NCBI GenBank assembly: GCA_028274465.1
Contig: CM051456.1
Coordinates: forward strand, 73,642,753 to 73,706,752
Direction of reading: 5' to 3'
Source: Plantago ovata
Lineage: Eukaryota > Streptophyta > Magnoliopsida > Lamiales > Plantaginaceae
DNA: 64,000 nt
In this document: piece by piece, positions 55,021 through 64,000 of the stretch
Numbering within the stretch: position 1 is the stretch's first letter
Layout of the letters: each line of letters begins with the position of its first letter
Position numbers and translations under genes: made by a program
Notes under the pieces: generated by a model
Seen by the model: only the letters and a program-made list of their open reading frames with translations
Told to the model about the DNA's origin: nothing
The model's database searches: none

Positions 55021-57600
55021 ATGAGTATTACGCGACTGTCAACGCTGAACACCAAAGTTAAAGATAGACTAGCAGAGGTCTTTAAGGGGAGTTGTTTTGA
55101 AGGTATAACCAAGATTAACTTTGAAAAACACCACAGGGACCTGGTGCATTGGTTAATTCGAAATTATAATCCAGTTGCAAGTGTCTTGAGAGTCAATGAC
55201 CTGACGTTTCATGTCACTGATGCTTTGGTTGGAAGCGCCCTAGGGGTTCCATCAACAGGGCAGGAAATCATCATAGATGAAACTGACAAAACTGGTTATG
55301 AAAATTTCAATAGTCATTTCAGTTTTAACCGATACGATAGGGTAGTTATGAGCGATTTACGCAGAGTTTTGAAGCAAGGTGGTCAAAATGATCAAGTGTT
55401 CTTTGCAGTACCTTGTATATGCTTTTGGAGTGTTACTATTTCCGGAGATGTCCCTTAATTTACATTGCAAATTTCTAAACCTCCTGGTTGATATGGAGAA
55501 CTTAGATAAAAAGAATTGGGCAAAGTTGATAAGAGAGACAACGAACGAAGCCGTGGCCGCATATCCAAAAAAAAAAAAACCTATATGACTGCATGTCCAT
55601 TTCTGTTGGAGGTACAATCAAATTTCTTTGACACCTGCCATTTGTCCGATTATTTAGCATGATGGGATCGTGAATTATGCTTTATTGAATTGCTGTCAGG
55701 TCCTCTTCTTTTCACTGGTGTCTCCATCTAAATCGAGAGGGCATAAGGTATGTCTCTCGAGTGACATGCCGTACATTGAACAGCTCACTAGGAAATTAGT
55801 CCGTGGCATCATGCATGACTTTAAGCAATCTTCCGAACAATTGTACAAGGATCCAAAGGTCATAACCTTTCTTGCTGTAGTAGTAATTTCATATACAGTG
55901 ATTTTCTCATGTTTTTGTTTTTAATTGTTTAACTACAAGAGCTCAACATTTTTTCTAAGAATCTTTTAAATGTTTCAGGCTTGCGTGGTGAACGGGGCAA
56001 CCACTAACTCTGTAATCAGGGATCAGTCTGACCAAGAGGCAGAGGGAGAAGGCATATTGATTTCCGACGTACGTTGCACAGAAGACGGAGATTCTGATGA
56101 AGACAAAACTACGTCTGATAGATACGAAGATGCGGATAACAGGTCTAAGAGGTCCAGGAATGATACGCACTTTGTCCCCCCTACAATGGGCACGCGCGAT
56201 CCGCAACAGACTCTGGATGAGCTTGCAGATATCATATTGTCAAATTCTATTAAAGGCTTGCAGTTGGGAGATAAGATCGTTAAAAGTTTTGACGGCATGA
56301 ATGGGAAACTAGATAAATTAAAAACAGATATTGTGGGTGTCGTAACGTCTCTGTCGAGAAGCAATTGACTGGTGTTCTTACGAACCTATTCAATAAGAAT
56401 AAGCCAGAGTACCCCCTCACCCACAGGAGAAGAGTCAGAAATAAAAGAATGAAATAACAATAATCCAGAGTACTGGGAAACCCAAGAGGAAACGGAGAAC
56501 AAATCAGAGTACATCGAAGATAGAGAAAAGGAGAAGTGGGAATCTCATCATAAAGATTTGGATGACGAGGCAGAGATAAAAGAATCACTTTCGTCGCAGA
56601 TGTTCTCAGATGAAAATGAATTGATTGAAACGATTCTTGGTTTTGTTATGCCCCAAAGGTATGCAGTTTACGTTGGATTTAAGCCCTGTTCCAAATATAT
56701 GTTGTTTCGCATAATGAGGATACCAATGAACATTTTTATGTTTGATGCAATACGATTGTTGTACGGATTGGACACTGCACCCTAAGTAAAGTGGCCTTGC
56801 AGGATTTGTTAATGAATTTCGTGCATAAAAGTGTAAGATATTTTGTTTGAACTGTGAGTTCCAGACTTGTTGATATATTGCTCACGTAATGATATGTGTG
56901 TTGTGATTGCAGGTGATTGATTGTGTTTCTTTATTGTGCACATCTGTTGCACTGAAAGATGGGCAGAGTGTGTGGTTCATGCCCACCGATATGGAAAGTT
57001 TGCAGTGCGAAGGGTTTTGAAAAGCAGGAGAAGAAGGCGCTAAATCTGTGCCAGACAAACCAATCAATGTTTTTGTTCCTTTCATGGTTGCCAATAGGCA
57101 TTGTATCCTGGTAATTTTTAAAGTCAAAAGTTGCACTCTAGAGGTGTATGACACTGCTCCATCAACTGATATGCCTAGAAACCCCCACACTACCCTTGTT
57201 AAAAAGAAGGTATGACCATTAATATTTGTTGCCGCTGTCATGCGAATAATTACTCATGACTATTTTGTTGTTAAATTGCAATATGGTTTGCCGCAGGCCA
57301 CTGAAGTTGAAAGGTTAATCTTAAGATGGTGCGGTGGTAAGAAACTTAGATCTGATGACGATGAATTTGATTTTGATTATAAGAAGAGTATCCCGACACA
57401 CAGTAATAGGTAATACCTTCGTTATAATTAATAACCATTAAATATGAAATTTTCAGCTAGATATTTTAAATGGACTCACTTGTGTGCAGGGTGGACGCTG
57501 CTGTTTATGTTTGTATGGAGATGATGGTGAAGGCAAGGGTAATAGAGCGATCATCCCTCGAGACAGAGATAACAGTAACACATAGTTTCATCTCATGTCA
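55021..57600 (+). pseudogene. Ulp1-like (C48) region 1, catalytic Cys lost
   Basis: The first exon (from 55021) carries the block LVHWLIRNYNPVASVLRVND..VGSALGVPSTGQEI, typical of the N-terminal domain of plant Ulp1-like proteins linked to transposons. A frame change near 55380-55410 and one in an A-run (55567-55580) interrupt it. An acidic exon (55979-56368) follows. Exon 56913-57209 holds the protease-like VFVPFMVANRHCILVIF with the expected His, and VYDTAPS with the Asp, but has TGA at 57018-57020. Exons 57297-57409 and 57490 onward follow with good splice sites; at the Cys site the latter reads VDAAVYVCM, so Ala (57497-57499) stands where DCGVYVC-type proteins have Cys. Such proteins cleave SUMO-like modifiers; this one should not. 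Confidence 0.55.
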
Positions 57601-57999
57601 CGTTGATCACAAGGGAAAATTGCATTGTTGTTCCTATTTTATTATATTTATTATTATTATTATTTTTTTTATTTTTTATTTTTGTTTTTTGAAACCTAGT
57701 TTTCGGAAAATAGGACTTGATATATACTCTCACCTGGACCCAATTTGCAAGGGGAAATTGTTTTGGGACCATATTTTGTAATGTTTCTTTTATCATCATG
57801 TATACAGATCTACTTTACTTTACGGTTAACTCGTCTTGTCATTGTACCGGCACCACCACGGGAATGAGAACACTGCGTTAGTGCCGTCAAACCTAATTTG
57901 GTTCTTTTGTTTATAATGAATATTCTATGCACTATAGTTGATTCCCATAACTGACCTTTCAGGAACACATACAATACGAAAGAATCAAGTGTACCTTCA
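57601..57999. other. Spacer between the two Ulp1-like regions
   Basis: AT-rich with a T-rich block (57640-57690). No gene is seen; it may be an intron if both regions are one gene. Confidence 0.35.
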
Positions 58000-58005
58000 A
58001 CATCA

Positions 58006-60113
58006 TGCATGAATATGGAAACAGATAAGCCCCATGGTAATCATGTGGCTCCACAGCGTGGCTCTACGCAGTCCAAAAACAGGGCAAAGCAAGTAAGTGC
58101 TGCTCATTCTAGTCCGCGTGAGGCCCTGAATTCCAAAAGGGTCACGGATATGTTGACGTCACCACGTGATTCCCAAAAAGAAAAAAAAAAAAGAAATCAG
58201 AGTCTCCTGTAAGTGACAGTAACCAGCCCAAAAACAATGGAAAGAAAGTTAATTTTAGTCCACTTGGGGCCATTAATTTAGAAAGGACCAAGCCACCAAG
58301 TAATTCTTTAAGTCAAAGAAAGATAAAATCAGTGCTTCTCACTCCTCAGTCCAAAAACAATGCAAGCCAAGAAAGTTCGGTTCATTTAAGTCCACCTGGG
58401 GCCGTTAAATCAAAAAGGACCAACGAGATTGTGACGCCGCCAAGTAATTCCCAATTCAGAAAACCAAAAAGCCAGAGCCTCGCACTCCTCAGTCCAAACT
58501 CAATTCAAATCAAGAGCGTCCTGTTTTTTAAGTCCACCTGGGGCTGTTAATCCCAAAAGGATCACGAAGACAGCGTCGAGAAGTCCATTTGGTCAGCCTA
58601 ATAACCCTGGAATACCTGACCTTTATGAAACCATCTGTACGGCTATGCCATCTAGTGAGCATGAATTGGTCAACTATCTATTATGGGAACATGAACATAG
58701 AAGGTGAAGTTACAACAACTCTTTTGTCTCTCTCCCTCGCTCTCTTTTGTTTAATTTTTTCTTTATTCATGATTTAAGTATTCACGATAACTTAACTGTT
58801 CCTGGACAAGCAGTGAAAGTTTGGTTGGTTTTGATGACCTCGCAATCTATCTCCGTAGATCTGATATGTTGACCCTGAATCCTCACACGTGGTTTAATGA
58901 CCAAGTAAGGTCCTTCCATAATTATTTTCATTACATATACTTGATACATATGTATTGTGTTAATGATTTGACAGGAACACACTATGACATATAAAGGTCA
59001 TTAGTGGTGTTGCTGCCATGACTTGGTTGGACATGAAATTTCGAGGTGTTGACACCAATCACTGGGTTTTGCCTATGATGTTCTGTGTAAGACCTAACTT
59101 AAATAACTGAATTGAACAAACAATGACGTATCTTCCGACATACAACGGTTTCATTATTTTTTCCTATATTTTTCATAATATCAGACTGTGTGCAACATCA
59201 TCAGCGGATCGCTGAAAGACAAGAAAAGCAGGTTTCATGACCCCTTACAACATAAGAAATCGTTGAAGGGATCGATAAAATTCTTTTTGAAAGGAATTTC
59301 TTCGTCAGAGTGCTCCACAATATTCATACCAATAATCCATGAACACCATTTCACCGTGTGCTGGGTGAATTTGGACAACAGAACACTCGAAATTTGTGAC
59401 ACCTTGCTCTACGATAGAGCAAGTAAAAGCTATTTGGAGTTGGCAATGAATTTGGTAAGAGTGTTACTTCAATACTTAGTCAGAGGGATGTAATCATATG
59501 TATTAATATGTAATATGTCTGCTATCAGCATCTTTGCGATTTCGGTGGTGTAAACAGAGATATAGTAGTATATTACAAGTTGGATATGCATTAAAAGGCT
59601 AACCAGGCCAGTTTGTGCAGGTCTCTACACTTGAGGAAACAACAACGACATTGGGCTTAGAAGATTTTAAACAGAAGCAACGTAACAAATTCAAAGTTGT
59701 TTATCCGCCAACTGTGCCAAATCAAGGCAACGAGTAAGCAATTAACATTACCACAGGTTATTATTTACCAGAAAGGACTGATGTATAAATAAATATGTTC
59801 TTATACATGCTGAATCTGACAAATGCAGTCTCGATTGCGGCGTATACGCATCTCTGTTCTTGATGTTTCGGGAAGCCGTCAACAGAACACTGAATGAAGT
59901 AAGACTCTCGATATAGATGTGATCTTTTCAGCCATGCTCTACAGTTATGGTTGGCAACGTGTATTAATTAAACTCTTGTGATTGGATTATGCAGGAAGAA
60001 ATAATTGCTACTCGCAGGAAGTTGGCAGAGTCACTATATACCTCCCGGGAGAACAAGATTTACCATAGGTGAATGAAAATGATAATTTTTTGCATCTGTG
60101 TTTATATTTGACA
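58006..60113 (+). CDS. Ulp1-like (C48) cysteine protease region 2
   Basis: An N-terminal part (58006-58600) holds four degenerate copies of a ~40-residue unit with SPxGAVxxKR and a Ser/Pro/Lys context; stops and shifts within it show decay or unspliced sequence. Exon near 58813-58904 reads MLTLNPHTWFNDQ, the LxxxxWLND motif of Ulp1 proteases, followed by VISGVAAMTWLDMKF. Exon near 59188-59455 has FIPIIHEHHFTVCWVNLD with the catalytic His, and ICDTL with the Asp. Later exons carry VPNQGN and DLDCGVYASLF: Gln and catalytic Cys (59836-59838). Exons end at GTAAG-type donors, so the catalytic half seems intact. Expected role: SUMO-type deconjugation in the nucleus or a transposon-carried derivative. 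Confidence 0.55.
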
Positions 60114-60342
60114 GTCGATTCATAAAATAGGTCGACTTTAATTAACTAATAATTACTTCTATATTAAAATGGAAATATATCTTATGATGCTTTGCAGCAA
60201 AACAATCTCAATACGTGCTCGCATCAAAGATAGCGACGGAGCCTATTTTTATAGGCATTTGCACACCATTGAGGGTTCAGAACAGACTGGGGGAATTAAA
60301 GAAATCATTAGCCGATTTTGACAGCATTTTCCTTCCCCCACA

Positions 60343-60599
60343 GAGGAGGCGATCGTTTTGTTGTATCAACTGACGGTCATTGTGATTTTAAGTTTATAAA
60401 TTCGGATCATGATTTATTGAAGCATATCAAGGCATGTGAGGCTGCTGGATACCGATCTGTACATCTTTTCATACGTGTGTCTGATCCGAAAGAAGGAAAA
60501 TACATACATATAAGGGATATATATCATGATCGGGGATTTGGAGACTTGTTTGACGACATGTTACAGAAATCAGCAATAGGTTTGGAGCCAGAGTGTTGA
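60343..60599 (+). CDS. Possible last exon after Ulp1-like region 2
   Basis: After a good acceptor (CCTTCCCCCACAG) an open frame of 85 codons runs to TGA at 60597-60599. It includes VSTDGHCDFKFINSDHDLLKHI and GYRSVHLFIRV. The pattern of a '...sD.DLL..i......vhlfi' segment recalls the PB1-like N-terminus of MuDR-type transposase proteins, but this is only a resemblance. It could be a terminal exon of region 2 or a separate fragment. Confidence 0.35.
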
Positions 60600-60789
60600 T
60601 TCACCCATGTACCATGTGTTTAATTTTCTGGTACAGTATATGTTTGGGGCCATTACTGGATTTGTGCTTGTCATCCTTGCGCGGGGGCATGGTAATCTTT
60701 CCTGAATGTATCATTCTAATTTTACCGAAAGGACTAAATTTACGGAAATTTATAGTATGTTGTGTTACAGTTTTACATTGAAGTAGTAA

Positions 60790-61840
60790 AAAACGCAAGA
60801 AAATAAATTTAAGAAATCCCCAAATTAACACCTGGCGTTTGAGAAATTGATCTGATGAACCCTAACCCCACCAAATTGATTTGGTGAAATCCCCGAATAC
60901 ATCCTTAATTTTTAAGAAACCCCAAATGCATTAGAAACACCCGAACCCTAGACATTTAGGGCACTAAATTCCCAAATTGATTTCGTGAGCTCCCCAAATT
61001 AACACTAGAATTTGGATTTGATGAAACACCCAAATACGTCCTTAATTGTTTATAAATCCCAAATTGATTTGATGGACCCTAACCCCAGAAATTTAATTTG
61101 GTGAAATCCCCAAATACGCCCTTAGTTTTTTTGAGGAATCCCAAATTGATTTGTAAAACACTAACCCTAGAAAATTGGGGCATTATATGACCAGATCGAT
61201 TTCATCCCCAAATTAACATTAGGCGTTTGAAAATCCCAAATCTAATGTGATAAACAATAACCCCAGAAAATCGATTTGCTGAAATCGCAAAAATCGCCCT
61301 TCATTTTCGGGATAATTCCCAAATTGATTTCACAAAACCCTCGAAAACCTAGAAATATTATTATGGATTTGGGCCAAAAGTGGTTAATAGGCCGGAATGT
61401 CTGTTGACAGATCAATCAAATTGTTATTATGGGCTTCCTTCATCTCCAGCCCATTACATATTTTATGATTTTTGTTGGGCTTTCCTCTTGCTAAAGTCCA
61501 CACTCTATGTTAAGGCCCATTAATTGTATATGAGTTTTTTGGAATTGGGGTATTAAATTCCAAAATTAATTTTTGAAATTCCAAATTGATTTGATGAACC
61601 CTAACCCTAGAAACGTGATTTGGTGAAATCCCCAAATACGACCATAATTTTTAAGAAATCCCTAATTGATTTGAATAACGCTAACCCTAGAAAACCCAGT
61701 TATTTTATTATCGATTTTGGGCTAAATGCGGTAATGGACCGAATGGATGTTGGACTTTTCTTTAGGCCGATTACGTATGTATATGATTTTTGTTGGACTT
61801 TTATCCAGTCCAGGCCCAAATCCTTAATTTTTCGAACATG
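60790..61840. repeat. Irregular repeat field
   Basis: Related blocks such as 'gatttggtgaaatccccaaatac' and 'gaaccctaacccc' recur near 60850-60900, 60990-61030, 61070-61110, 61250-61290 and 61580-61640, at uneven spacings of about 110-220 bp. A second pair, containing 'gatttttgttggg', lies at 61370-61520 and 61720-61830. No coding potential is seen. Confidence 0.6.
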
Positions 61841-62796
61841 ACATACATTATCACTGGCATTATATAATCAAATAATGATGGATTTAGTCAAACAAATAGA
61901 ACATAGTCAGTACGTGAATCAAATAGAAATAATGAATAATACAATTTGAACATAACAGGCAGAGATAAGCCCAGTGCATATTAGGCCATAAATAGCACGC
62001 CTGCCATCCATCGCAACTGCCTTTGGAAAAAATCCACCAAGTATATTCCTATTGGACCTTCGTAGAACCTTCGATCATGAATCCGAGCATAACATTACTG
62101 ACCAATTCCAATTTCATAAACTGAAAATGATATCTACCATATATATAGCCACACTAACACAAACAAACGATCTAACAGTTTCTGCATTCTTATGAACGAT
62201 CCCAAACTTTCAATGGTATGAGAATAAGAGGTCCTGCACACTTATGCAAATACTAAAAATTCCATCATACTTATGTCCTCTTGCTACAACTTATCAGAAG
62301 TTCCTGTCCATATTGTGCATAGCATCCAGAGAAACCAAAATTAGAATTTCCATTTTACAGTACATGTAAAATTCACCGCTGATTGCTCATGGGTGGTGCC
62401 TATTCAGCACTTGCAGTATCATGTAGTGCATGTTTACCAGTGAGTAGCAACAGAAAAACTTGACAATCCTTTTCAGCAACAGTAATTTACACGTTATCAC
62501 ACATTACATCACATGGCACAACAACAGTAATTTACATGTTATAACACATTATATTTGTTTCCAGAGAATGTTACAAAAATCATAAAACTACATGCTAATA
62601 GTCCATTTTTTAATTTTTCAGCAATTTCAATGGATCAGAGCAGCTTTTTTGCATGGTAAATACTGCAGATGGTTTATTTGAAAAGCCACAACATAGGATA
62701 GTCGGATTCATTGGCCAATAGAAAGGGGTCAGGATTCATCACAACTCACATTCAAGAAATTTTCATATACAAAAAGAAAGAAACATTAAATTTAAA
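61841..62796. other. Intergenic sequence with a 45-bp duplication
   Basis: AT-rich. A short tandem duplication starts at 62477 and 62522 (block 'caacagtaatttaca'). No gene is recognised. Confidence 0.4.
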
Positions 62797-63214
62797 ATGG
62801 CCTCCTCTGCCTCTGTTTCTTATCCTGCCAAGTTCAACTACGAGCCTAAGGTCACCTGGACCATTGGTGACAGTATCAGACTCAACATTCAAGATGTATC
62901 ATGCAGGTCAAGGCTCATGCTAGGGAACTGCAATAGGAGAGGTCCATTTAGGCAAGCTACTGACCTGTCATCAAGGCTATCTATTGTGGGGTTTGAGCAT
63001 TGAGGTGAGCCAGCAGACAACTGACATCAAGGTTGCTCTCATGGAGATCAGTGTGGTATCTCATCCTGAGATCATGAACAATTTGTACCAGGATCTCAGG
63101 GACCATTGCTCAGGTGAAGAGTGGCGTGGTCTAGGCCATTCTTTTATTTTCAGATTTGGTTATATTTTTAAGTCTTTTGGAATCAATGTACTGGTTTCTG
63201 CTGTGCTTACATGA
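62797..63214 (+). other. Unidentified gene-like segment
   Basis: ATG at 62797 gives 68 codons to TGA at 63001-63003. An overlapping frame (62984-63214) continues with a sequence of similar quality (EVSQQTTDIKVALMEISVVSHPE). Local GC content is higher than in the flanks, which suggests old coding sequence with one frameshift near 62990. No family is recognised. Confidence 0.35.
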
Positions 63215-64000
63215 TTTCAATGAAAAGGCTATGTCTATTTATTTGCTCTTATTTGTTTTCTTCCCTTTTATTTTATGCAATAGATCATTTTCACACAATA
63301 TTACTAAATACAATACAATAAAAAAATAATAGTAAATGATAATAAAAAAGCACAACTTTGATTCAACCAAAAGTAAATTTTATACATAGCCTTGATAACA
63401 GTTAATTAGATCAACAAATAGCACAAAACTGTGACCATATGACGCAAAAGAAACATGAATAGAATATTACTTCATCTCATTCTCCCTACAACATAGCACA
63501 TTACTTGAACGAGTATTTCATAACCCTCATACTCACCAATCCAAACAGCAAAACCAAAAAAAAAATGATCTTATTCATAAATGATGCTTCTTCCTCGAAC
63601 AGAACAAACAACATACCAAATAATTTTTCTTTCTGGAAAAGACCCATGTTGAAACGGATATATGATCTTATTCATAAAAGACATTTTCCTGTTAACCATA
63701 GTTTTGGAAGTGTGCCACTGTGCCTAGTTTGTGAATTGGATGAGAAAGAACTTTTAAGAACTTCACAACAAGAAACAGAATCAGTAATCCATGTTACAGA
63801 TCCGTGTACTAAATTCAAATGCAACAAAAAGTTGCTTAGAGTTTACTTAAAAGTCACATTTGAAATCCACATAAGGCCAATTAAAATGCAGAACATAACA
63901 TTCAACATTCAACACATCTTTATTCATTCACTGAAAAACAGATTACAATGTCGATATCACATTCGCAGACTAAATGTTACAAAGATCTTTGTCTAAGTCG
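63215..64000. other. AT-rich sequence at window end
   Basis: An open frame at 63505-63996 has no domain and a composition like noncoding DNA. Nothing else is seen. Confidence 0.4.

Noticed and set aside
60850..61700. Interstitial telomere repeat
   Set aside because: Blocks such as AACCCTAACCCC look telomere-like, but they are single, spaced unevenly and embedded in longer units.
63505..63996. 163-residue ORF at the window end
   Set aside because: Composition is that of AT-rich noncoding DNA, no domain is visible, and it reads through simple A-rich runs.

Overview
The window is nuclear DNA of a flowering plant, most likely a eudicot. It holds spliced plant genes (B3-domain, RNase II/RNR1-type, F-box and Ulp1-type sequences) next to a large pile of Ty3/gypsy and Ty1/copia LTR retrotransposons, including a Cassandra-type TRIM whose LTRs carry 5S rRNA-derived sequence. 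Nothing in the sequence fixes the species. Start codons were checked by eye, and several open frames are only stop-to-stop frames without a plant-type ATG start.

Bases 1-46387 are a nested retrotransposon cluster. Letters are used for the elements. C (33447-40027, minus) is a broken Sirevirus-like copia element with a large extra ORF. It carries a solo gypsy LTR (33561-34873, TSD CCTGC) and is abutted by B. B (3943-33446, minus) is an Athila-type gypsy element with gag, protease, RT, RNase H and integrase remnants. Its pol is split by copia element E (7029-29417, plus, TSD GGCTT). E in turn holds a Cassandra-type TRIM in its integrase (12100-12893, TSD CATAC) and, in its 3' LTR, a tandem gypsy array F (16029-27730, TSD CATAA). 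The left end of B is interrupted by a further minus-strand gypsy element A (743-3942), and A is broken at its protease active site by the LTR of element G (1-742). Removing the insertions in order rebuilds uninterrupted coding order and matching LTR lengths, so the stratigraphy is well supported.

Array F is LTR-internal-LTR-internal-LTR-internal-LTR with an exact 4293-bp start-to-start spacing. It has no polymerase genes; only the middle unit keeps an intact gag frame. Element D (40028-46387, plus) is a second gag/protease-only gypsy element. Its LTRs are clearly divergent and its flanks do not match, so it looks like a chimera that joins the repeat nest to the gene-containing side.

Bases 46388-64000 are poorer in retrotransposons. 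They hold a 60-bp minisatellite, a decayed B3-domain gene, a 5'-truncated RNR1-like exoribonuclease pseudogene with introns kept, a decayed F-box gene, a tRNA/SINE-like duplication, and two adjacent Ulp1-like (C48) regions. The first Ulp1-like region has alanine in place of the catalytic cysteine; the second keeps a His-Asp-Gln-Cys set. An irregular repeat field and unassigned sequence follow.

The most unusual signals are short motifs that have spread inside element families. A GC-rich palindrome family (GGGCGAWTCGCCC-like) occurs in LTRs, gag linkers and 3' regions of the gypsy group. The octamer TTCAGCAA occurs 16 times on one strand of element C, in both coding and noncoding parts.
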